DNA of 64,000 bases, taken from the NCBI GenBank assembly GCA_947501115.1, contig CANMVX010000011.1, positions 1-64,000 on the forward strand, given 5' to 3'. Below the pieces are notes generated by a model. It worked only from the letters and a program-made list of their open reading frames with translations. It was not told the DNA's origin and ran no database searches. Numbering within the stretch: the stretch's first letter is position 1; the number at the start of each line of letters is the position of its first letter. A program made the translations under genes and the position numbers. Origin of the DNA: Haliscomenobacteraceae bacterium (GTDB taxonomy: Bacteria; Bacteroidota; Bacteroidia; Chitinophagales; Saprospiraceae). Positions 34,944 to 43,253 of the stretch are shown here, piece after piece.

Positions 34944-35279
34944 TTGAGTTTATATAACTTTTTGGTAGCACTAAGTGGTCTTTCTTTTCTTATCTACGGC
35001 ATTACCTATTTCATGTCTAACAAAATGAAATTGGAGTTCAGCCGTTTTGGATTAGCGAAGTTCGGAACATTAGTAGCTACCCTCGAAATTTTAGGTGCGA
35101 TGGGTTTATTTGTAGGCTACTTCGTAAAACCCATTTTTCTGTTATCTGCCGGTGGGCTTTCGCTCCTCATGTTATTGGGAGTCCTTACCCGTGTGAAAAT
35201 CAGGGATGATTTCAAATTAATCATCCCCGCATTCTTTTTTATGTTGCTAAATGGGTATCTGTTTTTTATAAATCTATAA
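34944..35279 (+). CDS. Small DoxX-like membrane protein (second of two)
   Basis: The 111-residue protein starts at TTG 34944, 3 nt after the preceding stop. Four membrane helices are predicted; KFGTLVATLEILGAMGLFVG and LSAGGLSLLMLLGVLTRVKI are typical of DoxX-like families, including a helix-breaking GA-G pair. The C-terminal helix (IIPAFFFMLLNGYLFFI) ends in a 14-nt convergent overlap with the amine-oxidase gene on the other strand. It shares length and topology with its upstream neighbour, suggesting an old duplication. Confidence 0.75.
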   Translation: MSLYNFLVALSGLSFLIYGITYFMSNKMKLEFSRFGLAKFGTLVATLEILGAMGLFVGYFVKPIFLLSAGGLSLLMLLGVLTRVKIRDDFKLIIPAFFFMLLNGYLFFINL

Positions 35280-36636
35280 TCTTGTCTGCTTCCCTTATGC
35301 CACTTAGATAAGCGCCATGAACGGTTCCACGATAGTCACTTTCTGTATGCTCACCTGCAAAAAATAATTTATTATTTACTTCATTTGAAAGGGTATCGAA
35401 ATTGAGTGCCCCTGTTCCATTCGTTGCAAAAGAATAAGAGCCAAAAGAGTTAATATTTGATCCCCATTTCGTTCTTAAAAATTGAATGGGATTACTAATA
35501 TTATTTCCATAAATAGATTTTAAATGGCTCATTATTTCAGTGGTAATCTGAGCATCAGACATAGATTCTGTTTGGGAGGCGTATTTACCAAAGGCAAAAG
35601 TCATTAAAGCATTGGAAGAAGGCAAGAATTTATTCACATTCATGAAGTAGTTGAATTTACCTTTTGTCTCGGGCGTATAACCTATATATTGGGTGCTTGC
35701 ATCCCAAAAGGAAGATTTCCATACCAGCAGGAACTTATTAACATTACCCATTTGGGTGTTTTCAATAGCTTTAGTTTTTTCACTGGGTAATGCAGGAGAA
35801 AAAGCAATCGATTTATTTTTTAGAACACCTAAAGGCACCGTAACCAGTATATAATCGGCTTCAAAGGTAGTTCCATTGGCTTTAACGAAAGGTTTTGCAG
35901 CCCCATAATTGATTTCTGTAACGCGGGAATTTAGTTTTATATCTAATCCCTTGCCCAAGAACTCAGCTACTTTGTCATACCCATTGGTAATAATCACATC
36001 TGCGCCTGGAAATTCCTCATCATCATAAAAATACTTTGACGATAAATTTGAAATATCCCCGCCCGAATCAAATTCCAAGTAGGCAGAAAGCATATATTTC
36101 CATAATCTTTCCTTTCCTTTTTCGGGATATAAGGAGTTAAAAATGGCTTCAAAGGACTGGTTTTCAGATCCTGCTTTTCTTACAGCTGTTAACGCAGCTT
36201 CAAATAAATCATATTCAGTGTCCAACAAATCAGTGTTATATTCTTTACCGCTTTGGTCATAAATTCTAAGACTTTCATCGTCCGTCAAATAGGTAGAAGC
36301 ACCTGCTTGTGCGGCAAGAGCGGTAATTGGATTACCTCCTTTTGGGCCATGTATCCAGCTGGCACCTTCATCAAAAGCAATACCAATAGATCGGTCAGTC
36401 CTTAATCGTCCGCCTATTTTCTCCTGTGACTCCAGCACTAAAACAGAAAAACCATTTTCTTTTAATTTTTTCGCAGCAGCCAGACCAGCGATACCTGCAC
36501 CGATGACAATTATTTTTTTATCGGTAAGCACCGGAGTTTCCGTTTCCAACAGGGAACAAGCACTTGTCAAAGAGGATTGGAATAAAAAAAAGGGACTTGC
36601 TTTTATAGCAGATAATACAAATTTGCGTCGTAACAT
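35266..36636 (-). CDS. Secreted flavin monoamine/polyamine oxidase
   Basis: The 456-residue protein has an N-terminal twin-arginine-like LRRKFVLSA and a hydrophobic stretch ending at Cys27 (LTSACS), so a Tat-exported lipoprotein is possible. The FAD Rossmann motif IIVIGAGIAGLAAAKKLKEN lies at 42-61, followed by LESQEKIGGRLRTDRS, FDEGASWIHGPKGG (substrate/FAD contact) and the C-terminal FFAGEHTESDYRGTVHGAYL. These features define the flavin amine oxidase family (polyamine or monoamine oxidases). It converges on the DoxX-like gene. A functional link with the phosphonate amine chemistry nearby is conceivable but unsupported. Confidence 0.9.
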   Translation of the reverse strand: MLRRKFVLSAIKASPFFLFQSSLTSACSLLETETPVLTDKKIIVIGAGIAGLAAAKKLKENGFSVLVLESQEKIGGRLRTDRSIGIAFDEGASWIHGPKGGNPITALAAQAGASTYLTDDESLRIYDQSGKEYNTDLLDTEYDLFEAALTAVRKAGSENQSFEAIFNSLYPEKGKERLWKYMLSAYLEFDSGGDISNLSSKYFYDDEEFPGADVIITNGYDKVAEFLGKGLDIKLNSRVTEINYGAAKPFVKANGTTFEADYILVTVPLGVLKNKSIAFSPALPSEKTKAIENTQMGNVNKFLLVWKSSFWDASTQYIGYTPETKGKFNYFMNVNKFLPSSNALMTFAFGKYASQTESMSDAQITTEIMSHLKSIYGNNISNPIQFLRTKWGSNINSFGSYSFATNGTGALNFDTLSNEVNNKLFFAGEHTESDYRGTVHGAYLSGIREADKIIDL

Positions 36637-36705
36637 AGGTAAATATTTATTTAACGGGCTGAAAATAACTATATTTATTTAACAAAATACTAATTACATA
36701 AAAAC

Positions 36706-37494
36706 ATGAATTTTAGAAACAAAATTGTTTGGATAACGGGTGCTTCCTCTGGATTGGGAGAAGCTATGGCAAAATTATTTAACGAACAAGGCGCCCAACT
36801 AATTTTGTCTTCCCGGAATGTTATAGCCTTAGAAAGAGTACAACAATCGTTTCTAAATAAAGAAGCATCATCAGTTATCATCCCATTAGATTTACGCGAA
36901 TATAATACCTTTGAAGAGCTTACAAAAAAAGCAATAAATGCTTTTGGTAAAATCGATATTTTAATAAATAATGGGGGAATTAGTCAGCGAAGTTTTGCCG
37001 TAGATACCCCATTTTCAGAGGAATTGCGATTACTTGAGACCGATTTAATAGGTACTATTGCCCTTACAAAAGCTGCCTTACCCCAATTATTGCTCCAAAA
37101 GGGACAGATAGTGGTGATTAGTAGCGTTATGGGTAAAATAAATACTAAATACAGAACATCCTATGCTGCGGCAAAACATGGTCTGGTGGGTTATTTTGAG
37201 TCTTTAAGACTGGAACTCGCCGATGAGGGTGTTAATGTTTGCAACATCATGCCAGGATTTATTGCGACAAATATCACAAAAAACTCATTGGGAACTTCCC
37301 CGGAATTAGTAAAATCAAGTCAGAATAATCTGGGATTATCTCCTGAAAAATTTGCCGTACAGGCGCTCGACGCCATTTATCGCAGAAAAGGAAACGTATA
37401 TATTGGCGGTTTTAAAGAAAGAGCGGCTATGATTATCAAACGAATTTCTCCGGCTATTTTTGACTATTTCATTAAAAATCAAAAGGTTACCTAA
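36706..37494 (+). CDS. Short-chain dehydrogenase/reductase (DHRS7-like)
   Basis: The 262-residue protein is a classical SDR with an N-terminal cofactor motif TGASSGLG (residues 11-18), NNGG (residues about 89-92), the serine in VVISSVMGK and the catalytic YAAAK. The C-terminal MPGFIATNI follows as usual. The layout resembles the dehydrogenase/reductase SDR family member 7 group, found in many Bacteroidota. The substrate is unknown. It is monocistronic, divergent from the amine oxidase gene (69 bp between starts). Confidence 0.93.
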   Translation: MNFRNKIVWITGASSGLGEAMAKLFNEQGAQLILSSRNVIALERVQQSFLNKEASSVIIPLDLREYNTFEELTKKAINAFGKIDILINNGGISQRSFAVDTPFSEELRLLETDLIGTIALTKAALPQLLLQKGQIVVISSVMGKINTKYRTSYAAAKHGLVGYFESLRLELADEGVNVCNIMPGFIATNITKNSLGTSPELVKSSQNNLGLSPEKFAVQALDAIYRRKGNVYIGGFKERAAMIIKRISPAIFDYFIKNQKVT

Positions 37495-37545
37495 GGGGGT
37501 AGCGTCGGCTGTTTGAAAATGGATGTAGTGCCCGGAGGTAAGGAA

Positions 37546-37930
37546 TTATTTCTCCATAAGGTGTTGCACTTCCTCTAATTCCCCTTTAAAAAATTGCGTA
37601 GGAATAATTAATGGACTTGTAACATTTCCAAGATTCGTAGTTAGTGTTGTTATGAAAGCCCTAACGTAAGGAAACATGATAGCAGGCGCATTGATATTGA
37701 CAAATACCTTCTTTAAGTTCTCATAATTCAAAAAAATTCGAGGAACTTAAAGTAACTTCTTGAATTATTTTAAAATAATCTGGCTGTTCAGTGGGGTAAA
37801 AAACCTTAGGTTTAATATCAATGTTTATAATATTCCCAGGACTTTGGACGAAAGGATTTTCTGATTTTAGATTAATTACAGGGAAATCAACGCCATGAAA
37901 TTTTAATTGTATTTGGTCAGCAACTTCCAC
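37546..37930 (-). pseudogene. SecB-like chaperone gene with a homopolymer frameshift
   Basis: The first part (GTG start at 37930: EVADQIQLKFHGVDFPVINL ...) and the second part (KKVFVNINAPAIMFPYVRAF, then LIIPTQFF) together form a protein of about 127 residues that resembles SecB; the second part matches the SecB stretch PNILFPYAREC...LAPVNF. The two parts are out of frame by one base across a run of seven A on the plus strand (37730-37736); removing one base joins SSNF to LNYENLKK. The gene is either inactivated, phase-variable by slippage, or carries a sequencing error. Its start codon shares one base with the stop of the preceding small gene (TAGTG), so it was cotranslated. Confidence 0.75.
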
Positions 37931-38172
37931 TATGAAGCTAATTGATAATGTTGGGAGCAAGGAACCTCACTAAATTTTGTTTCAAAAACAACATTCTGAT
38001 AAGTTAGCACGGTTTCTAAGTATATTTCTGGTATTGGAGTAAATATACCTTCGCCTAAAGATTGGAAAAAAGCATTCAACCTTTTCTCATGGAGCCACGC
38101 AGTTAGACTTTCACTTGTCTCATTAGCTAATGCCAAATCAAGTTTAATTTCCAGGGTTACTAAATCCAACAT
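37930..38172 (-). CDS. Candidate antitoxin between toxin and SecB-like genes
   Basis: The 80-residue protein lies between the toxin-like gene (15-nt gap) and the SecB-like chaperone gene (1-base overlap). It is helical at its N-terminus (LDLVTLEIKLDLALANETSE followed by LTAWLHEKRLNAFF) and probably beta-rich later. I do not recognise a Pfam family. Position, size and coupling to a SecB-like chaperone fit the antitoxin of a toxin-antitoxin-chaperone (TAC) module, in which the chaperone protects an aggregation-prone antitoxin. The gene itself is intact. Confidence 0.5.
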   Translation of the reverse strand: MLDLVTLEIKLDLALANETSESLTAWLHEKRLNAFFQSLGEGIFTPIPEIYLETVLTYQNVVFETKFSEVPCSQHYQLAS

Positions 38173-38187
38173 AAAAAGGTGATTTTT

Positions 38188-38672
38188 TTAGATACACTTT
38201 TCTCTTTTCAGAAATTCAAAGTTAAGAATAATTTCCACATTATAAACGGCTAATTGTATTCTCTTACGGTATTGAAAATATCTTATCTTACCTGCCTTGT
38301 ATTCAATCGGTCTTATTAAAAGTCTTTCTGTATTTGCAGGTAAATCCTGAAATTTAATTCCTTTAAACTGGGTTTCATTTTAGTTTTAGACATAATAGCT
38401 TTGGCTACTTTTCCTATTTGTTTGAACCAAAAAAAATAGTGTTCCTCATTAAAAACAGTATCCAGAATATTATCTATTTGAATTTCACTTTGATATACCT
38501 CATAGTATTTGCTACCACGTTTAGATTTGATGCCCCATTCATCGGCATCTTCTAGATCTAGCCAGAAATAAAATGCTTCCCCAAGCCATGCGTCATCTCT
38601 AACGCATCTAATTGGATCTTTCAAGATGCTTTTTCTTGATTCTTGCGTATGGTAGTAAATACTTTGGCTCAC
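38188..38672 (-). pseudogene. Toxin-like gene with an internal frame change
   Basis: The 118-residue first frame opens with YYHTQESRKSILKDPIRCV and continues WLGEAFYFWLDLEDADEWG and FNEEHYFFWFKQIGKVAKAI, a pattern I associate with toxin-like proteins of Bacteroidota resembling the DUF3990 ADP-ribosyltransferase-like group. The stop at 38316 follows an out-of-frame tail. A second frame overlapping it continues GIKFQDLPANTERLLI and YRKRIQLAVYNVEIILNFEF to a stop at 38188, which looks like the natural C-terminus. A frame-changing deletion near 38355 is likely. First gene of the probable TAC module. The family assignment is by memory of pattern only. Confidence 0.5.
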
Positions 38673-38769
38673 TTAAATTTTTTAAATACTTAACATTTAA
38701 AATAATATCAATATAGCGGATAATACTTTGATGTAAATATACTTTTTTTAGACACAATACATTTTTAAT

Positions 38770-38777
38770 TAACTTTG
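38770..38777 (+). promoter_or_regulatory. Candidate -7 element of the phzF-like gene
   Basis: TAACTTTG is an exact match to TAnnTTTG, 19 nt upstream of the ATG at 38797. The upstream region is AT-rich, with no clear TTTG at the -33 position. Confidence 0.5.
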
Positions 38778-38796
38778 TTACAATAAAACAAAGACA

Positions 38797-39585
38797 ATGA
38801 AATATAATTTATATCAGATTGATGCATTTACTGATACCATCTTTGGGGGTAATCCCGCTTGCGTTGTACCCCTCGACCATTGGCTGCCAGATGATGTCCT
38901 ACTGAAAATTGCAAAGGAGAATGCCGTTGCCGAAACGGCTTTTTTTGTAGATAAAGGAGATACTTTTCATTTGAGATGGTTTACCCCCGAAATTGAAATG
39001 GATTTGTGCGGACACGCTACATTGGCCTCCGCGCATTGTTTAGCGACGATTCTCAACTACCCCATAAAAGAAATTGTCTTTGAATCCCTGAGCGGTAATC
39101 TGATAGTTAACGTTGAAGATGGAGTATATAAGTTGAACTTTCCATCAAGAATGCCTGTAGAAGCCGATCTACCTCTTATCATTTCAAATTCCCTGAATAT
39201 TCAACCTAAAGAAATTCTGAAATCAAGAGACTATGTCCTGGTTTACGATAACGAAACTGACATCAGAAATATAAAAATAGACCGGCAGGCATTTGACCAG
39301 ATAAATCTTGCTCCCGGAGGAATGATTGTAACAGCAAAAGGGGATAACTGCGATTTCGTGTCAAGATTTTTCACGCCTCAAACATCTATTCTGGAAGATC
39401 CTGTAACGGGTTCTGCGCACTGTTCCCTCATCCCATTTTGGGCAAAAAGACTCGACAAAAAGGTGCTTTATGCTCAACAAGTGTCAGAAAGGATGGGCAA
39501 ATTATATTGTGAAGACCTGGGGGAACGGGTCATAATTAGTGGTCAGGCAAAAACGTATTCCATCGGACATTTTTGGATAAATTAA
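38797..39585 (+). CDS. PhzF-family isomerase/epimerase
   Basis: The 262-residue protein shows the PhzF layout with its two-fold repeated fold: the opening YQIDAFTDTIFGGNPACVV, KENAVAETAFFV with the acidic catalytic residue (Glu46), FTPEIEMDLCGHATLASAH, and in the second half RFFTPQTSILEDPVTGSAHC. All hallmark motifs are present. PhzF enzymes catalyse proton shifts on small metabolites; most members outside phenazine clusters have unknown substrates. It is monocistronic with a good -7 promoter element. Confidence 0.93.
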   Translation: MKYNLYQIDAFTDTIFGGNPACVVPLDHWLPDDVLLKIAKENAVAETAFFVDKGDTFHLRWFTPEIEMDLCGHATLASAHCLATILNYPIKEIVFESLSGNLIVNVEDGVYKLNFPSRMPVEADLPLIISNSLNIQPKEILKSRDYVLVYDNETDIRNIKIDRQAFDQINLAPGGMIVTAKGDNCDFVSRFFTPQTSILEDPVTGSAHCSLIPFWAKRLDKKVLYAQQVSERMGKLYCEDLGERVIISGQAKTYSIGHFWIN

Positions 39586-39628
39586 TCACCTGCCTTGCTC
39601 AACATTATATAGTCAAAACCTTTTAGAT

Positions 39629-41587
39629 ATGAAACATATATCGTTATTATTAATGTGTTTATTGTTTCTTTCCAATGTATTCGCTCAGAATCAAAGAGAT
39701 ACCACTTACACAGATCAACGTCAGGGTTTTGAAAGGGAGCATTTTGTTTTTCAGGGAAGAAAAGCATGGCTGATAAAACCTTCCAAAGTATTGGAGGGGA
39801 AGCATTGGGTTTGGCGTGCCCATTTTCCTGAATGGCACACGGAAGTGGATTCTATACTGCTTTCAGAGGGTTTTCATATCGTTTACCTGAATACCAACGA
39901 TATGTTTGGTTCCAACGCTGCTATGCAAATATGGGATGCTTTTTATGAATATTTGGTTCGTCAACGAGGTTTTTCTCCTATCGTTGCTCTGGAAGGAGTA
40001 AGTAGGGGCGGACTTTATGTCTATCAATGGGCAAAACGAAATCCTTTAAAAGTTTCCTGTATTTATGCTGAAGCACCGGTTTGCGATATAAAAAGCTGGC
40101 CCGGAGGAAAGGGAAAAGGGAAAGGTTCTCCTCAGGATTGGAATAAATTATTGACAGAATACCAATTTTCCGAGGTGGATGCCTTAGGCTTTTTAGATAA
40201 TTCAATGGACAATTTACAGGGATTAGCTGCCTGTAAAATACCTATTCTGCATAGTGTAAGTTTAAAGGATAGCATAGTTCCTTATCTTGAAAATACCTTT
40301 CCATTGGTTCAGCGATATATAAATCTGGGTGGACCTGCGACCATTATGCCTATGACAAAAGGCAAACAGACCCTGGAAGGACATCATTTCCCTATTGAAA
40401 ATCCTGAAAGAATAGCCCAGTTTATTAAGTTTCATACTTTGCAAAAAGGATCCCCATTACCTCCCTCTGATTTTCATGTTCTACGATCAGATTTTCAGCA
40501 TAGCTTTTTAAAATTTAAAAATGAAAAAAAAGGAGTCGTTGCTTTTATGGGCGGATCCATCACAGAAAGTGACGGTTGGCGAAATAAAGTCTGCCAATAT
40601 TTAAAAGAAAAATTTCCTGAAACAGCTTTCGAATTTGTAAATGCGGGTATTGCTTCAACAGGTTCAACACCAGGTGCTTTCCGACTCTCATCGGAGGTTC
40701 TGGCAAAGGGTAAAATTGATTTGTTATTTGAAGAAGCAGCGGTAAATGACAGGACAAATGGGTTTGATAGCCTGGCACAAATTCGGGGAATGGAAGGTAT
40801 TGTCAGACAAGCAAAACGGTCTAATCCTAAAATGGATATTGTACTGATGTATTTTGTGGATCCGGAAAAATTAATAGATTATCAACATGGGGTTATTCCC
40901 TCTGAAATACAAAATCATGAGCGTGTTGCTGAACATTATCAAGTAAATAGTATTCATCTGGCGAAAGAGGTATTTGAACGGATTAAAAATAAGGAGTTTA
41001 CCTGGGCAGATGATTTTAAAGATTTACATCCTTCTCCATTCGGACAGGAAGTCTATTTCCAATCCATTAAGACCTTTTTAAATAATGCTTTTAATCCTGT
41101 GCCAAAAAATGATGTAAATACAGCATATACTTTACCCAATATATTAAATGATGGAAGTTATGATAAGGGAAGGTATCTTTCAATTAAAAATGCTGAAATA
41201 AAAAGTGATTTTATATCGGTTGATTCTTGGAAACCAAAGGATGGTGCAGGTACCCGAAAACAATATGTAAATATTCCAGCGTTGATAGGAGAGAAACCCG
41301 ATGCAGCATTCCAATTAGAATTTACGGGAAATACGATAGGAATTTGTGTGGCATCCGGGCCTGATGCGGGTATCATTTCTTATAGTATCGATGGTAAACC
41401 ATTTAAAAAACTAGATTTATTCACAAGTTGGAGTGAAAATCTTCATCTACCTTGGTATTTGATGTTAGGTCAATCATTAAATGAAAAAAAACATATACTG
41501 AGGGTACGTATTTTGTCTGAAAAAAATCAAAAGAGCAAGGGAAATGCCTGTCGTATCCTGCACTTTTTAGTGAATAACGGTGGATAA
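39629..41587 (+). CDS. Two-domain secreted esterase: alpha/beta hydrolase plus SGNH hydrolase
   Basis: The 652-residue protein has a signal peptide (1-20, ending NVFAQ). The N-terminal alpha/beta-hydrolase domain (about 35-275) carries the nucleophile elbow GVSRGG (123-128), and a histidine candidate lies in TLEGHHFP. The second domain is SGNH/GDSL-like (about 285-490), with GGSIT (307-311), the glycine in NAGIASTGSTPGA, an asparagine in EAAVND and the D-x-H of KDLHPSPFGQ. A C-terminal beta domain of about 150 residues follows. Such dual-hydrolase proteins are suited to removing ester decorations from polysaccharides. No SusCD pair is adjacent. The catalytic roles are inferred from motifs. 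Confidence 0.85.
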   Translation: MKHISLLLMCLLFLSNVFAQNQRDTTYTDQRQGFEREHFVFQGRKAWLIKPSKVLEGKHWVWRAHFPEWHTEVDSILLSEGFHIVYLNTNDMFGSNAAMQIWDAFYEYLVRQRGFSPIVALEGVSRGGLYVYQWAKRNPLKVSCIYAEAPVCDIKSWPGGKGKGKGSPQDWNKLLTEYQFSEVDALGFLDNSMDNLQGLAACKIPILHSVSLKDSIVPYLENTFPLVQRYINLGGPATIMPMTKGKQTLEGHHFPIENPERIAQFIKFHTLQKGSPLPPSDFHVLRSDFQHSFLKFKNEKKGVVAFMGGSITESDGWRNKVCQYLKEKFPETAFEFVNAGIASTGSTPGAFRLSSEVLAKGKIDLLFEEAAVNDRTNGFDSLAQIRGMEGIVRQAKRSNPKMDIVLMYFVDPEKLIDYQHGVIPSEIQNHERVAEHYQVNSIHLAKEVFERIKNKEFTWADDFKDLHPSPFGQEVYFQSIKTFLNNAFNPVPKNDVNTAYTLPNILNDGSYDKGRYLSIKNAEIKSDFISVDSWKPKDGAGTRKQYVNIPALIGEKPDAAFQLEFTGNTIGICVASGPDAGIISYSIDGKPFKKLDLFTSWSENLHLPWYLMLGQSLNEKKHILRVRILSEKNQKSKGNACRILHFLVNNGG

Positions 41588-42117
41588 GGATTTTAATTTA
41601 ATGAGGTTAAAACCAGGATTGAATACTAGTTGGAATAGAACAAAAAATATGTCAGAAAGTACCATGGCATTATATCAATCAGGTGAAAATAAAATTTCAT
41701 TGTTTTTTGACGGGGATAAGTTCTAAGTCCAACTGGACAAGCAATCCCTCTTCGTAATTCCTATGCGTTACGACTGGGCAAGACCCTGATTGGCAGCGTG
41801 ATTTAGTAAATTCAGAAAAAAGAATAATTTTAGCCATGTTGTTTAGATTATAATGCTTGCGTAAGGTTCTGAGAGTAAAATATGTAGTAGGACTTTTTCA
41901 ATATTTAAAAAATCATGAAGTTGGGTATTGTTGAATTACTGTAAGGGAATGGTTTAGCTATTTTATTTATCAAGTAGCATTAACTTCTAAAGGGTAAAAT
42001 GGGATGGTTACCTTTTTAAAAAAGTGGCACAATGGCAACCGGATTATCTACAACATTTAAGTCTATTGGGATAAAATATCAGATTAACCTAAGACCAAGT
42101 TTTGTAAAATCATATTG
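41588..42117. other. Gene-free region upstream of the cytochrome operon
   Basis: No recognised gene lies in this region of about 530 bases. A 41-codon frame at 41601-41726 (MRLKPGLNTSW ... FFDGDKF) is open but not recognised, and could be the relic of a secreted glycosidase-like protein. Numerous stops occur in all frames after 41730. Confidence 0.4.
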
Positions 42118-42139
42118 AATCATGATATAAATCATGATT
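42118..42139. promoter_or_regulatory. Palindromic operator-like site upstream of the octaheme operon
   Basis: AATCATGAT (42118-42126) and ATCATGATT (42131-42139) form a perfect 9-bp inverted repeat around ATAA. The same site can be read as two direct copies of the palindromic octamer ATCATGAT spaced 12 bp centre to centre. It ends 43 nt before the first start codon of the cytochrome operon. A weak -7 candidate (CACCTTTG, 42158-42165) lies downstream, placing the site near -30. Confidence 0.5.
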
Positions 42140-42182
42140 TCTCTCCTATTTATAATCCACCTTTGAATAAAATATTATCAAA

Positions 42183-42671
42183 ATGGATCAAACACACCTT
42201 CATTTATTAATTACCCACTTTCCAATTTTTGGTTCAATATTAGGGGGTCTTGTTCTTGCTCACGGACTTTGGACAAAGAGTAATCAAACAAAAATGGCAG
42301 CTTACAATCTTTTCATAATCTCAGCAATTGGTTCGGGCATAGCCTACCTGACTGGAGAGGCGGCAGAAGAAAGGGTTGAAAATATACAAGGTGTTGTTGA
42401 AGCAACCATAAAACAGCACGAAGAATTTGCCTTATTTGCTTTGGTATCATTAATTGTTTTAGGAGTTGGTTCCATTATTGGTCTTTTCCTGACTTTAAGA
42501 AAATCAAAATTGATTACAACAACAGCATTTGTAATCTTAGCTATCTCCTTAATTAGCTTTGGACTAGTTGCCAGGACAGGCTATTTGGGCGGTCAAATAA
42601 GGCATACAGAAATCAATTCTTCAAATAATCCTAATTCAACACCTATCGAAAATGAAGGTGACGATGATTAA
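42183..42671 (+). CDS. DUF2231-like membrane protein of a cytochrome operon
   Basis: The 162-residue protein has four predicted membrane helices. The N-terminal motif LHLLITHFPIFG with closely spaced histidines and a later helix beginning KQHEEFALFALVS recall DUF2231-type proteins, whose histidines probably bind b-heme. The C-terminal tail is acidic (NEGDDD). It is first in an operon with a cytochrome-b-like protein (9-nt gap) and an octaheme cytochrome c. A role in passing electrons between the quinone pool and periplasmic hemes is an inference from context. Confidence 0.75.
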   Translation: MDQTHLHLLITHFPIFGSILGGLVLAHGLWTKSNQTKMAAYNLFIISAIGSGIAYLTGEAAEERVENIQGVVEATIKQHEEFALFALVSLIVLGVGSIIGLFLTLRKSKLITTTAFVILAISLISFGLVARTGYLGGQIRHTEINSSNNPNSTPIENEGDDD

Positions 42672-42680
42672 ATCAGATAA

Positions 42681-43253
42681 ATGAAACCTCCAATTTTTAT
42701 AAAACAAGTTTTGCCATTTCTGTTTTTGTATTCTCTAATGATTTTAGTAACCCTGACCATAGATTTTATTCTTCATTATTATCATTTAGTTTTTGTTGGT
42801 TGGTACCTTGGTTTTATGGGCACCTTCATCATTTTATATTCATTTATTTACTCACTGAGGAAACGAAAAATCATACTATCAGGGTCTCCAAAAGAACTAT
42901 TAAAAATGCATGAATACCTTGCCTGGATAGGTTCGGTTTTAATTCTGGTTCATGCTGGTATTCATTTCAATGCCTTGTTGCCTTGGGTTGCCATTTTAAT
43001 GTTGTTAATTAATGTAGCAAGCGGGCTGGTTGGTAAATTTCTATTAAAAAATGCAAGTTTATCATTGAATGCAAGCCGACAAGAATTAATCGCATCGGGA
43101 ATGACCTTAGAAGAAGCCGATAAAAATCTATTTTTTGACACCATAACGGTAGATGCAATGAAAAAATGGAGAGTAGTGCATTTGCCAATTGCTTTTACTC
43201 TTGGTATTTTATCCCTTTTGCATATCATTACTGTGGTAATATTTAGCAAATGA
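42681..43253 (+). CDS. Cytochrome-b/ferric-reductase-like membrane protein
   Basis: The 190-residue protein has about five hydrophobic helices. Histidines sit near the membrane faces in pairs suited to b-heme ligation: FILHYYHLVFVG, LLKMHEYLAWIG with ILVHAGIHFNAL, and KWRVVHLPIAFTLGIL with LLHIITVV. The layout resembles small cytochrome b561/ferric reductase-type proteins. The stop overlaps the start of the octaheme cytochrome gene (ATGA), so the two should be made together. The likely job is quinol oxidation or transmembrane electron transfer for the multiheme protein; no substrate site was recognised. Confidence 0.75.
   Translation: MKPPIFIKQVLPFLFLYSLMILVTLTIDFILHYYHLVFVGWYLGFMGTFIILYSFIYSLRKRKIILSGSPKELLKMHEYLAWIGSVLILVHAGIHFNALLPWVAILMLLINVASGLVGKFLLKNASLSLNASRQELIASGMTLEEADKNLFFDTITVDAMKKWRVVHLPIAFTLGILSLLHIITVVIFSK

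Noticed and set aside
41601-41726. A 41-codon frame after the two-domain esterase gene.
   Set aside because: There is no recognised family, no clear ribosome-binding context and no neighbour relation; it may be a relic but is not supported as a gene.
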